Assembly (NCBI RefSeq): GCF_041906005.1
Contig: NZ_JAYRJY010000001.1
Coordinates: forward strand, 496,001 to 560,000
DNA length: 64,000 bases
DNA from: Ferrovibrio sp041906005
GTDB lineage: Bacteria; Pseudomonadota; Alphaproteobacteria; Ferrovibrionales; Ferrovibrionaceae
Reading direction: 5' to 3'
Shown here one piece after another: positions 8,164 to 16,859 of the stretch. A program made the translations under genes and the position numbers. The notes under the pieces were generated by a model, which saw only the letters and a program-made list of their open reading frames with translations, was not told the DNA's origin and did no database searches. Numbering within the stretch: position 1 is the first letter of the stretch; every line of letters begins with the position of its first letter.

Positions 8164-10269
8164 TCAGCTGCCGATCAGCGTGAGCCACTCATCCTCGGTC
8201 AGCACCGTCACGCCATGCTTCTGCGCCTCGGCAAGTTTGCTGCCCGCACCGGGACCCGCCACCACGTAGTCGGTTTTCTTCGAGACCGAGCCGGCCACCT
8301 TGGCACCCAGACTCAAGGCACGCGCCTTGGCTTCGTCGCGGGTGAATCGTTCCAGCGAACCGGTGAACACCACGGTCTTGCCGGCGACAGGGGAATCCTG
8401 CGCCGGCTTTTCCGGCGGCACCACCTCGCGCAGTTCGGCCAGCAGATGATCGATCACCGCGCGGCTGTGCCGGCGGGTGGCGAAGGTGACAATGGCATCG
8501 GCCACCACGTCGCCCATCTTGTCGATGCTGTTGAGGTCGCCCCAGGCCTCGCCCTCGCGCTCCTTCGCCGCATCCATCGCATCCAGCCAGGCCTGCGGCG
8601 TGCCGTAATGCATCGCCACCAGGCGGGCGCGCTCCTGCCCGACATGGCGGATGCCCAGAGCATGGAGGAAACGGTCGAAACCGATCACGCGGCGCTGCTC
8701 GATGGCGGCCATCAGCTTGGCCACGGATGTCTCGCCGAAGCCCTCCTTGCGCTGCAGTGCATCGGCATGGCGATGCAGCAGGAAAATATCGCGAGGCTCC
8801 TTCAGCCAGCCCCATTCATAGAAGGCGGCGATCTGCTTCTCGCCCAGCCCTTCGATATCGAAGGCGTTGCGCGACACGAAATGCCGCAGGCTTTCCATGG
8901 CCTGGGCCGGGCAGCTGATGCTGCCCGTGCAGCGCCGCACTACATCCTCCTCGCCCGACTTCGGATCCGCCTCGCGCTCGGCCGGCGCGCCGCAGACCGG
9001 GCAATGGGTGGGAAACTTGAACGGCCGGGCATCCTTCGGGCGATGCTCCGGCACCACGCCGACGATCTGCGGGATCACGTCGCCGGCGCGCTGCACGATC
9101 ACAGTATCGCCGATACGCACATCCTTGCGGGCGATCTCGTCCTCGTTATGCAGAGTGGCATTCGAAACCAGCACACCTCCGACATTCACGGGCTTGAGCT
9201 TGGCGACCGGCGTGAGCGCGCCGGTGCGACCGACCTGGATGTCGATATTCTCCAGGATTGTCTGGGCCTGCTCGGCCGGGAATTTGTGGGCGATGGCCCA
9301 GCGGGGCGAGCGGCTGATGAAACCGAGCCGCTCCTGCCAGTCGAGCCGGTCCACCTTGTAGACCACGCCGTCGATATCGAAGGCCATGCTGGCGCGCTGG
9401 GCGGCGATCTTGCGGTAATAACCGATCAGGTCCTCGAAACTATGACAAACCTTCACCGGATCGTTCAGCGTGAAACCCCAGTCGGCCAGCTTGTCGCGGG
9501 CCTGCCGCATCGTCTTGCCCAGGGGTTCGGAAACCTCACCCCAGTAGTATCCGAAGAAACGCAGCGGGCGCTGGGCGCTGATCTTCGGGTCAAGCTGGCG
9601 CAGGCTGCCGGCGGCGGCATTGCGCGGATTGGCGAAGATCTTGGCGCCTGCCTTTTCCTGGGCCTCGTTCAGCGCCAGGAAATCATGGCGCGTCATGTAG
9701 ACTTCGCCGCGCACTTCCAGCACATCGGGCCAGCCACGGCCATGCAGCTTATGTGGTACGCCGTGCTTCAGCGTCAGGATGTTGGCGGTGACATCCTCGC
9801 CTTCCTGGCCATCGCCGCGCGTCGCCGCGCGCACCAGTTCGCCATTCTCATACCGCAGGCTGGCCGACAGGCCGTCGATCTTTGGTTCGGCGATCAGGGT
9901 GAGGTCGTCGTCGATCTTGAGATTGAGGAAACGCCGGATGCGGCCGAGGAAATCGGCAACGTCTTCTTCGGCGAAGGCATTGTCGAGCGACAGCATCGGC
10001 CTGGCATGGCGCACCTTGGCAAACCCCGCCGCCGGCGCGGCGCCGACCCGGCTGGAGACGCCGCCCAGAGTGGCAAGATCGGGAAACTGCGCCTCGATTT
10101 CCAGCAAACGACGCTTCATCGCGTCATAATCGGCATCCGAGATGACCGGGGCATCCTGCTGGTGATAACGCTTGTCATGCTCGGCGATTTCCTGTTCCAG
10201 CCGGGCATGCTCCAGCTTGGCCTGGCGCGGCCCCAGTTCGGCCACCGGCTTGGCGCGCTGGCGGCTCAT
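8164..10269 (-). CDS. ligA: NAD-dependent DNA ligase LigA
   Basis: Seals nicks in DNA during replication and repair using NAD+ as adenylate donor. All domains are present over 701 aa: an NMN-binding Ia region (HDKRYHQQDAPVISDADYD), the nucleotidyltransferase domain with the adenylated lysine K130 in AEPKIDG, an OB fold (about 330-410), a four-cysteine zinc finger (HCPVCGAP ... CTGSISCPAQ, about 420-450), helix-hairpin-helix repeats and a C-terminal BRCT domain (about 620-701). The length is normal. Its ATG lies 2 nt past the recN stop, which places it in a bamD-recN-ligA transcript as in many alphaproteobacteria. Essential housekeeping gene. Confidence 0.98.
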   Translation of the reverse strand: MSRQRAKPVAELGPRQAKLEHARLEQEIAEHDKRYHQQDAPVISDADYDAMKRRLLEIEAQFPDLATLGGVSSRVGAAPAAGFAKVRHARPMLSLDNAFAEEDVADFLGRIRRFLNLKIDDDLTLIAEPKIDGLSASLRYENGELVRAATRGDGQEGEDVTANILTLKHGVPHKLHGRGWPDVLEVRGEVYMTRHDFLALNEAQEKAGAKIFANPRNAAAGSLRQLDPKISAQRPLRFFGYYWGEVSEPLGKTMRQARDKLADWGFTLNDPVKVCHSFEDLIGYYRKIAAQRASMAFDIDGVVYKVDRLDWQERLGFISRSPRWAIAHKFPAEQAQTILENIDIQVGRTGALTPVAKLKPVNVGGVLVSNATLHNEDEIARKDVRIGDTVIVQRAGDVIPQIVGVVPEHRPKDARPFKFPTHCPVCGAPAEREADPKSGEEDVVRRCTGSISCPAQAMESLRHFVSRNAFDIEGLGEKQIAAFYEWGWLKEPRDIFLLHRHADALQRKEGFGETSVAKLMAAIEQRRVIGFDRFLHALGIRHVGQERARLVAMHYGTPQAWLDAMDAAKEREGEAWGDLNSIDKMGDVVADAIVTFATRRHSRAVIDHLLAELREVVPPEKPAQDSPVAGKTVVFTGSLERFTRDEAKARALSLGAKVAGSVSKKTDYVVAGPGAGSKLAEAQKHGVTVLTEDEWLTLIGS

Positions 10270-10271
10270 CT

Positions 10272-11954
10272 TTAAGCCTCCTGTCCGGCCAGCAGGCTGT
10301 CGGCAGCGGCGCGGGCCGCGTCGGTGACCGTGGCGCCAGCCAGCATGCGGGCGATTTCCTCGCGCCGCTCGGTGGCCGCCAACGGCGCGACTTCAGTTAG
10401 CGTTGTGCGATTCTTCACCGGGCCGGTCTCACGCTTGGCAATGCGCCAGTGGTGGCTGCCCTTGGCGGCCACCTGCGGCGAATGCGTCACCACCAGCACC
10501 TGCACGCGCTCGGCCAGCCGGGCAAGTCTTTGGCCCACGGCAGCGGCCGTCGCGCCGCCGACGCCGCGATCGACTTCATCGAAAATCAGCGTGCCGGCCG
10601 AGCCACGGCCGGCCAGCACAACCCGCAGGGCCAGCATGAAACGGCTGAGTTCGCCACCCGAGGCGATCTTGGCGAGCGAACCCGGCGCCGTGCCCTGGTT
10701 GGTGCTGGCCAGAAATTGCACGCGGTCGGCACCTTCGGCACTCCATTGCTCGGGCGGCAGCGCCTCGACCGATGTGGAGAATTTCGCCGCGCCGAGTTTC
10801 AGGGGGCTAAGTTCAGCCGCCACCGCCTTGTCGAGTTTGGCGGCTGCCTTGCGACGTGCGGCAGAGATCGTTTCTGCTTTTGCTTGATATGCCGTCCTGG
10901 CCGCCGCGGCGGCCTTCTCCAGTTTGCCCAGGCTGGCGGCCTGATTGTCGATCAGGGCCAGCCGCTCGGCATAGCGGTCGGTCATGGCAGCCAAATCATC
11001 GACGGCGACATTATGCTTGCGGGCGGCGGCGCGCAGGGCAAACAGCCGCTCCTCCACTTTATCCAGCCGCTGCGGGTCGAGATCCAGCTCACGCGCGGTC
11101 TGGTCCAACGCCGCCGACAATTCGCCGGCCTGCAACAACACCTGGTCGGCCTGGGCAATCACCGCATCCAGCTTGCCGCCGGCTTTCTCGGCCACGCGTT
11201 CCAGAGCCCGCAGGCAGGCCCGCAGGCGAGCATCCACACCGCCACCCTGCTCCAGCGCGCCCTGCGCCTCCTGCATGGCGGCGGCCAGTTTTTCGCCCGC
11301 CTGCAGCAGGCTGCGCTGCTGCGCCAGTTCCTGCTCCTCGCCGGGTTTGGGCGACAGCTCCTGCAATTCGTTCACCACATGGCGCAGGAAATCCTCCTCG
11401 CGCCGCGCCTGTTCGGCCGTCTGGGCGGCATCGGTCAGGGCTTTCTCGGCATCACGCATCGCCAGATAGGCATCGCGCAAGCCGGCCACGTCTTTTTCCA
11501 GTCCGGCATACTCGTCCAGCAGCGCGCGATGGATAGTGGCATCCGTCAGACCCTGTTCGTCATTCTGGCCATGGATTTCCACCAGCGTATCGCCCAGCCG
11601 GCGCAGCAAGGCGATGCTGACCGGCTGGTCATTGACGAAGGCGCGGCTTTTGCCATCGGCGCCCACCACGCGGCGCAGCACGAGTTCATCGGCGCTGTCG
11701 AGCCCCTGTTCGGACAGGATGGCATGAGCGGGATGTTTGGCCGGCAGATCGAATACGGCGGAAACCACGCCCTGGGCTGCGCCGCTGCGCACCAGTCCGG
11801 CATCGGCACGACGACCCAGCGCCAGGCCAAGGGCATCGAGCAGGATGGATTTGCCGGCACCGGTCTCGCCGGTCAGCACACCGAGGCCATCGCCACAGGC
11901 CAGATCGAGCCGCTCGATCAGCACGATGTCGCGGACACTCAGGCCGGTCAGCAT
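10272..11954 (-). CDS. recN: DNA repair protein RecN
   Basis: SMC-like ATPase that acts early in double-strand break repair. The N-terminal Walker A (GETGAGKSILLDALGLALG, about residues 30-48) and the C-terminal signature and Walker B regions (LASGGELSRFMLAL and TLIFDEVDRGVGG) flank a long coiled coil of Ala, Gln, Glu and Leu-rich heptads (about 150-370). At 560 aa it has the usual length. It begins MLTGLSVRDIVLIERLDL, the standard RecN opening, 4 nt after the bamD stop and 2 nt before ligA, so the three genes look like one operon. No LexA-type operator was identified by eye upstream of bamD. Confidence 0.97.
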   Translation of the reverse strand: MLTGLSVRDIVLIERLDLACGDGLGVLTGETGAGKSILLDALGLALGRRADAGLVRSGAAQGVVSAVFDLPAKHPAHAILSEQGLDSADELVLRRVVGADGKSRAFVNDQPVSIALLRRLGDTLVEIHGQNDEQGLTDATIHRALLDEYAGLEKDVAGLRDAYLAMRDAEKALTDAAQTAEQARREEDFLRHVVNELQELSPKPGEEQELAQQRSLLQAGEKLAAAMQEAQGALEQGGGVDARLRACLRALERVAEKAGGKLDAVIAQADQVLLQAGELSAALDQTARELDLDPQRLDKVEERLFALRAAARKHNVAVDDLAAMTDRYAERLALIDNQAASLGKLEKAAAAARTAYQAKAETISAARRKAAAKLDKAVAAELSPLKLGAAKFSTSVEALPPEQWSAEGADRVQFLASTNQGTAPGSLAKIASGGELSRFMLALRVVLAGRGSAGTLIFDEVDRGVGGATAAAVGQRLARLAERVQVLVVTHSPQVAAKGSHHWRIAKRETGPVKNRTTLTEVAPLAATERREEIARMLAGATVTDAARAAADSLLAGQEA

Positions 11955-11958
11955 GGCG

Positions 11959-12903
11959 TCAGAAAATCGAATTCCAGGTGCGACCGAACCAGCCTTTGCC
12001 TTCGCCGTCAGCCGTCTTGGCGCCTGGCACCGTTTCGCCGGTCACCAGGGTATAGGTGTCGACATACCATTCGCTGCCCGGATAGTTGTAGCCAAGCACG
12101 GCCGCAACATTCTGCGCCTCGTCCAGCACGCCGAGCGACATATACGCCTCGGCCAGACGATGCAGTGCCTCCGGGACATGGGTGGTGGTCTGGTATTTTT
12201 CGATCACCGTGCGGAAACGGTTGATGGCGGCGATCTGCTGGCCCGAACGGAGATAATAGCGACCGATGGTCATTTCCTTGCCTGCCAGGTGATCGCGGGT
12301 CAGGTCGATCTTCAGGCGGGCGTCGCGGGCGTATTCGCTGTTCGGATAGCGGCGTACCACTTCCTCCAGGGCATTCAACGCCTGCTGCGTGATCTTCTGA
12401 TCGCGGCCAACATCGGTGATCTGCTCGTAATAGCAGATCGCCATCAGATAATAGGCGTAGGGCGTTTCCTTGTTGCCGGGATGCAACTGGATGAAGCGAT
12501 CGGCAGCCGAAATCGCGTCGGTGTAGGAATTCTTCTGGTAATAGGAATAGGCGGCCATCAACTGGGCCTTGGTCGCCCAGACCGAATATGGATGCTGGCG
12601 CTCGACTTCGTCGAAGCCACGGGCCGCAACGTCCCACTCATTTGCGGCCATGGCGTCCATGGCGGTGTTATAAAGTTCCTCGACCGGCCGCTCGACATAG
12701 GGCGGGTCTTTGGCGCCGCAGGCAGCCAGGGCCAGGGCAAGAGCAAGTGGCAGGAGCAGCCTGAGCCCCGCTGCGGTTTTCCGGCCATACGCCGCGCTCA
12801 GGGCCCGGTTCAGGGCCGGGGCGGCAAAATCGCGGCGCGCGGAAGGCACAACCCGCGACGAATCCAATCGGCGAAGCATCGGCATGGGCGGATTCTGTCG
12901 CAT
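11959..12903 (-). CDS. bamD: Outer membrane assembly lipoprotein BamD
   Basis: Lipoprotein of the BAM complex that folds beta-barrel proteins into the outer membrane. A hydrophobic stretch ends in a lipobox (LALAAC, Cys at about residue 62), followed by the BamD/ComL domain made of five TPR-like repeats: EELYNTAMDAMAANEWDVAA, VERQHPYSVWATKAQL, FIQLHPGNKETPYAYYLMA, VVRRYPNSEYARDA and AYMSLGVLDEAQNVAAVLG. The downstream domain has normal length. The stretch before the hydrophobic core is unusually long (about 45 residues from the first ATG), so translation may begin further in, for instance at the second ATG (MPMLRRL) or at a later GTG. It precedes recN by 4 nt. Confidence 0.93.
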   Translation of the reverse strand: MRQNPPMPMLRRLDSSRVVPSARRDFAAPALNRALSAAYGRKTAAGLRLLLPLALALALAACGAKDPPYVERPVEELYNTAMDAMAANEWDVAARGFDEVERQHPYSVWATKAQLMAAYSYYQKNSYTDAISAADRFIQLHPGNKETPYAYYLMAICYYEQITDVGRDQKITQQALNALEEVVRRYPNSEYARDARLKIDLTRDHLAGKEMTIGRYYLRSGQQIAAINRFRTVIEKYQTTTHVPEALHRLAEAYMSLGVLDEAQNVAAVLGYNYPGSEWYVDTYTLVTGETVPGAKTADGEGKGWFGRTWNSIF

Positions 12904-13370
12904 GGGGGCCTGTGAAAATCAAGGTTGCCGCCTGATTCGGCACCCTGCCCTCGGGATAACTCACTGTCCGGCTACGCCTTTGGGATAGCCCCATGGGCCG
13001 CACCAGCCTATGTATGCAATATTCCTGCGATTTTTCCCGCGCAATACAACCTATGCTTCTGAACGATTTTCACTATCTGTAAATTCTCCTATTACAGGTA
13101 TCAACACCCGGTTTCAGACAGTTTCGGTATAGGTTTAATCGCGCGCCGCGAGTAGCGCCGGCCCGAAAGACGGCTAGAATAGGCCAAGGATAAAATCAGG
13201 GCACGGATGATAACTCCGCCCCCTGATCCGCCAAGATCGGCGGGCTGAATCGTTATCGCGTAAAACAGTTATCGAGTGACGTAGCTGTTATCGAGTGACA
13301 CAGGATGCCGGCCCCGGCCGGCCTAAAGTATCCAAGGCCGGTTCGCCCGGCACCGCCATGAGGTGAGACT
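12904..13370. other. 467-bp divergent intergenic region
   Basis: Lies between bamD (leftward) and the XRE regulator (rightward), so it should hold both promoters. Visible structure: a CTGTAA/TTACAG inverted repeat (13077-13097) in an AT-rich part, a GTTATCG repeat cluster (13252-13299), and GC-rich GGCCGG palindromes near 13310-13345. No supported reading frame or RNA gene was found. Confidence 0.5.
13252..13299 (+). repeat. GTTATCG direct-repeat cluster before XRE gene
   Basis: GTTATCGCGTAAA (13252), GTTATCGAGTGAC (13268-13280) and GTTATCGAGTGAC (13287-13299) lie in the same orientation at offsets of 16 and 19 bp. GATAAC, the reverse of GTTATC, also occurs at 13209. The cluster sits 70-120 bp upstream of an HTH gene, so it may be that regulator's own operator. 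This is inference from position and repetition. Confidence 0.45.
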
Positions 13371-13772
13371 ATGGGCAAGATCGCAACGCGTGTTGATGAA
13401 TATGTCGGCGAACGGATTCGCGCCCGCCGTACTGAACTTGGCCTGACCCAGGAAGAACTCGCGAACTCCCTGAAGATTTCCTACCAACAGGTCCAGAAAT
13501 ACGAAACCGGTGCCAATCGCGTCAGCGCCGGCCGCCTGTTCGAAATCGCCCAGCGCCTGCAGGTCGACATGGCCTACTTCTTCGAAGGCCTGGAAGCCAA
13601 GCTGGAAAGCAAGCCCCTGGAGCATGGCGGCAAGAACCGCTCGACCATCGAGCTTGTGCGCAATTTCAGCGATATCGAAGACACGACGATCCGCTCCGCG
13701 GTGGCCGGCCTGATCAAGAGCATCGCCAGCCGCTACAAGGAAGAGGAAGAGGCCGCCAGCGCGGCCGACTGA
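13371..13772 (+). CDS. XRE-family helix-turn-helix transcriptional regulator
   Basis: A 133-aa Cro/CI-type regulator. The HTH covers about residues 11-70: VGERIRARRTELGLTQEELA, then LKISYQQVQKYETGANRVSA (recognition helix), then LFEIAQRLQVDMAYFFEGLE. The C-terminal half is helical and charged, ending in a KEEEEAASAAD tail, with no obvious ligand domain. Proteins of this exact layout are widespread single-copy regulators in alphaproteobacteria. The ATG is preceded by GAGG 8 nt upstream. Three GTTATCG repeats lie upstream and a strong terminator lies 27 bp downstream, so it is probably a single-gene unit, perhaps autoregulated. Targets are not evident from the neighbours. Confidence 0.85.
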   Translation: MGKIATRVDEYVGERIRARRTELGLTQEELANSLKISYQQVQKYETGANRVSAGRLFEIAQRLQVDMAYFFEGLEAKLESKPLEHGGKNRSTIELVRNFSDIEDTTIRSAVAGLIKSIASRYKEEEEAASAAD

Positions 13773-13798
13773 TCCGCACAACCGGCATCCGGATATGC

Positions 13799-13828
13799 AA
13801 AAAGCCCCGCTTGCGCGGGGCTTTTTTT
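13799..13828. terminator. Bidirectional Rho-independent terminator
   Basis: AGCCCCGC (13803-13810), loop TTGC, GCGGGGCT (13815-13822), with A residues on the left and a seven-T run on the right, which extend the stem and supply a T tract on both strands. It separates the convergent XRE gene and lpxC. Confidence 0.9.
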
Positions 13829-13849
13829 ATTGGAGCTATCAAACCGGTG

Positions 13850-14809
13850 TCAGAGCGAGGCTTCGGCCACTGCTGCGGGCCGCTGACGCAGGCCGGCTTC
13901 GGCCGCGGGCATCAGACGTGCCGTTTCGCGGCCCTTGGCATGCGTCGTCCAGACGTAAGCGCTCTGATCGGCAAACAGCGTCTTAAGCAGTTTGTTGTTC
14001 AGCGCATGGCCGGAACGACGGCCTTCGTAACGGCCAATGATCGGCGCACCGGCCAGATAGAGATCGCCCAGCGCATCGAGGATCTTGTGGCGCACGAATT
14101 CATCGTCGTAGCGCAGGCCGTCATCGTTCAGGATGCGGTCATGCCCGAGCACAACGGCATTCTCCAGCGAACCGCCACGGGCCAAGCCCATTGAGCGCAA
14201 CTGCTCAACTTCCTGCACGAAACCAAACGTACGCGCCCGCGCGATATCAGCCTTGAAACGCCCGGGTTCCAACTGGAACTCGGCGCTCTGGCGGCCAATC
14301 ATCTGGTTGGCGAATTCGATCTCGAAATCGATGGTGAAGCCATCATCGGGATGCAGGGCAGCACTGGCATTGCCTTCGCGCACGTCGATGCTCTTCAGCA
14401 CCTTGAGATAACGGCGCGCCGCCACCTGCTCGATCACATCGGCACATTCGATCAGGAACACAAAGGGGGCCGAGGAGCCATCCATCACCGGCACTTCCGG
14501 GCCGTCGATATCGATCAGCACGTTATCGACGCCCATGCCCGAGAGGGCTGCCATCAGATGCTCGACGGTGCCGACCGACACCCCTTCGCCCGCGGCGACA
14601 GTGGTGCACATGCGCAAATCGGTAACCTGGTCGAAGCGGGCGCGGATCAGCGGCTGGCCGGGCAGATCGACGCGGCGGAACACCACACCGGTATCCGGCG
14701 CCGCCGGATTCAGCACCATATGGACCCTGGCGCCGCTATGCAGGCCAATACCCGAGCACTTGATGCGGTTCTTCAGCGTCTTCTGGGCGATTTTACCAGC
14801 AGTGAGCAC
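13850..14809 (-). CDS. lpxC: UDP-3-O-acyl-N-acetylglucosamine deacetylase LpxC
   Basis: Zinc deacetylase that commits UDP-acyl-GlcNAc to lipid A synthesis. Family motifs are present: QKTLKNRIKCSGIGLHSG at the N-terminus, the zinc histidine in VEHLMAALSGMG, MDGSSAPFVFLIE, and the second zinc site in FVRHKILDALGDLYLAG. A GTG start at 14809 is chosen (319 aa): AAGGAG lies 8 nt before it, while the open frame further upstream runs through the ftsZ terminator and makes a low-quality Cys/Trp-rich extension. The C-terminal tail after the barrel (GRETARLMPAAEAGL) is slightly long. It lies downstream of ftsZ, as in the standard dcw order, but is separated from it by a terminator, so it may also have its own promoter. 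Confidence 0.96.
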   Translation of the reverse strand: MLTAGKIAQKTLKNRIKCSGIGLHSGARVHMVLNPAAPDTGVVFRRVDLPGQPLIRARFDQVTDLRMCTTVAAGEGVSVGTVEHLMAALSGMGVDNVLIDIDGPEVPVMDGSSAPFVFLIECADVIEQVAARRYLKVLKSIDVREGNASAALHPDDGFTIDFEIEFANQMIGRQSAEFQLEPGRFKADIARARTFGFVQEVEQLRSMGLARGGSLENAVVLGHDRILNDDGLRYDDEFVRHKILDALGDLYLAGAPIIGRYEGRRSGHALNNKLLKTLFADQSAYVWTTHAKGRETARLMPAAEAGLRQRPAAVAEASL

Positions 14810-14854
14810 GCATTGAACTCCTTGAACCGGAACGGCGAATCGGGCGACCCGCGC

Positions 14855-14894
14855 AAAAAACAAAACCGGGGATGGTTGTAGCAACCACCCCCGG
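14855..14894 (-). terminator. Terminator after ftsZ
   Basis: CCGGGGATGGTTG (14866-14878) pairs with CAACCACCCCCGG (14882-14894) apart from one position, around a 3-nt loop. On the minus strand the hairpin is followed by TTTTGTTTTTT (14855-14865). It lies 82 nt past the ftsZ stop and would end or attenuate the dcw transcript before lpxC. Confidence 0.75.
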
Positions 14895-14975
14895 CAACAA
14901 CAAATCACTCTATGTTTCGAACTGTAACGCGGCCGATGCCATTTAACTCATTGAATCGGCTCTATTATTCGAACA

Positions 14976-16739
14976 TCAATTGGCCTGGCGACGCAGGAAG
15001 GCCGGGATGTCGAGCAAATCGTCCTGCGGACGGCTCGGCACCGGGCGTTCGGCCGTCGTGATCAGGCCCAGATCGGCCTGTCGCGGCGCTGGCTCGGTAC
15101 GGGTCACCGTGGCGGCTGGCGCCGCCGGGGCCTGAGGCGCCGAAGCCTGGGACACCGGAGCCTGGGCGGCAGGTGCCTGAACGCGGGTGAACTGCGGTTC
15201 GGCCTGACGCATCGGCGCCGGTTCGGCATCGGCCGCACGACCGCGAGCCGCGCCGGTGATGCGATCGAACAGGCTCGCCTTCTTCTTCGGCTCGGCCGGC
15301 TTGTTCACCATGTCGGCTTCAGCGAAGGGATCGGGCTGGCGCAGGGCTTCCGGCGCGCGGGTCGGCAGCGGCTGGGCAGCCGGCGGCACGAATTGCGGCG
15401 CGACAGCCTGGGCTTCAGCCAACTGGGCGGCAAACGGCCGCGCGGCAGCAGGCTCGAAGGCCGGCGTGGCGGCGACCGCAACGGCAGGCTGGGCCACCGG
15501 CTGGGCAACAGGCGCGAACTCCACCTCCGGCAAATCGGCCGGGGCCGGCAGATCGATGCTGGCCTCCATCGTGACAGGCGCAGCTTCCGGCATGGCCAGA
15601 GCGGTGGCGCCGGCCGTCATCGGCTGGGACGCCACCGGCATGGCCGGAGACTGAACCTGGGCCGCAACCGTCTGGGCCGGCCGCGGCATGGCACCGAAAG
15701 CGATCGGCTTGGCCTGCGGCGGGGTCACCAGACGCAGCGACGGGCTGGTCTGCGGCTGCGGCATTTGCTGCGCGGCGGCATCGATACCGGTGGCAACCAC
15801 GGAAACCCGCATCTTGCCCTGCATGTTCTGATCCAGGGTGGAGCCGACGATGATGTTGGCCTCGGGATCGACTTCCTCGCGGATGCGGTTGGCGGCCTCA
15901 TCCACCTCAAACAGGGTGAGATCCGGGCCACCGGTGATGTTGATCAGCACGCCGCGGGCGCCCTTCATCGAGATATCGTCCAGCAGCGGGTTGGCAATCG
16001 CCCGCTCGGCCGCCTCGATGGCACGATGCTCGCCGTCGGCCTCGCCGGTGCCCATCATCGCCTTGCCCATTTCGCTCATGACCGAGCGGACATCGGCGAA
16101 GTCGAGATTGATCAGGCCCGGCATGACCATCAGGTCGGTGATGCCGCGGACGCCCGACTGCAGCACGTTGTCGGCCATCTTGAAGGCATCGGCAAACGTG
16201 GTCTTCTCGTTGGCCACCCGGAACAGGTTCTGGTTCGGGATTATGATCAGGGTGTCGACATACTGCTGCAGCTCGCGGATGCCGGCCTCGGCCAGCTTCA
16301 TGCGCTGGCTGCCCTCGAACGAAAAGGGCTTGGTCACCACGCCGACGGTCAGGATGCCCATTTCCTTGGCGGCCCGGGCAATCACCGGAGCCGCGCCAGT
16401 ACCGGTGCCGCCACCCATGCCGGCCGCCACAAAGGCCATGTGGCTGCCCTGCATGTGCTCGAGGATCTGGTCGAGCGATTCCTCCGCCGCGCCGCGGCCG
16501 ACATCCGGCTTGGCGCCGCAGCCCAGACCCTGGGTCAGGTTGACGCCGAGCTGGATGCGCCGCTCGGTGAGCGACATGTTCAGCGCCTGCGCATCGGTAT
16601 TGGCCGCAACGAATTCGACGCCCTCAAGCTGGGCGGCGATCATGTTGTTGACAGCGTTGCCGCCGGCACCGCCGACGCCGAAGACGACGATGCGGGGCTT
16701 CAGCTCCCGCGTGGCCGGCATGGTGAGATTGATACCCAT
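14976..16739 (-). CDS. ftsZ: Cell division GTPase FtsZ
   Basis: Tubulin-like GTPase that forms the Z ring. The nucleotide-binding core (about residues 12-325) includes GVGGAGGNAVNNM and the tubulin signature GGGTGTG at 109-115, followed by the T7 loop region ITDLMVMPGLINLDFADVRS. After the core comes a very long linker rich in Ala, Pro and Gln (about 330-570), then the conserved C-terminal peptide DLLDIPAFLRRQ that binds FtsA and other partners. At 587 aa it is longer than the roughly 380-400 aa of enterobacterial FtsZ; long linkers are common in alphaproteobacteria. A strong Shine-Dalgarno sequence (GGAGGAGAAC) precedes the ATG. A 120-bp gap after ftsA may contain its own promoter. Confidence 0.98.
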   Translation of the reverse strand: MGINLTMPATRELKPRIVVFGVGGAGGNAVNNMIAAQLEGVEFVAANTDAQALNMSLTERRIQLGVNLTQGLGCGAKPDVGRGAAEESLDQILEHMQGSHMAFVAAGMGGGTGTGAAPVIARAAKEMGILTVGVVTKPFSFEGSQRMKLAEAGIRELQQYVDTLIIIPNQNLFRVANEKTTFADAFKMADNVLQSGVRGITDLMVMPGLINLDFADVRSVMSEMGKAMMGTGEADGEHRAIEAAERAIANPLLDDISMKGARGVLINITGGPDLTLFEVDEAANRIREEVDPEANIIVGSTLDQNMQGKMRVSVVATGIDAAAQQMPQPQTSPSLRLVTPPQAKPIAFGAMPRPAQTVAAQVQSPAMPVASQPMTAGATALAMPEAAPVTMEASIDLPAPADLPEVEFAPVAQPVAQPAVAVAATPAFEPAAARPFAAQLAEAQAVAPQFVPPAAQPLPTRAPEALRQPDPFAEADMVNKPAEPKKKASLFDRITGAARGRAADAEPAPMRQAEPQFTRVQAPAAQAPVSQASAPQAPAAPAATVTRTEPAPRQADLGLITTAERPVPSRPQDDLLDIPAFLRRQAN

Positions 16740-16859
16740 GTTCTCCTCCAGGGTTAACTGTTGCTTTGACCAAAGTCGCTGCGCGATGCAAGCGACAATG
16801 CAAAAACCGCGTGGATGCTGGTTGTTTTGAATGTGGTGTTCATCGTCTTGGCCACGCGA

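Noticed and set aside
8128..10275. Open frame of 715 codons opposite ligA
   Set aside because: Shadow of ligA: composition is skewed to Arg/His/Gly and no motif was found; ligA is unmistakable.
10449..12224. Open frame of 591 codons opposite recN
   Set aside because: Same kind of antisense shadow in high-GC DNA; recN explains the region.
13307..13345. GGCCGG-rich palindromes as a possible repeat family
   Set aside because: Short GC palindromes occur often by chance in this base composition, and no second copy was seen nearby.
14810..14908. Upstream extension of lpxC to an earlier start
   Set aside because: It would run through the ftsZ terminator and adds a Cys/Trp-rich segment unlike LpxC; the GTG with AAGGAG is better.
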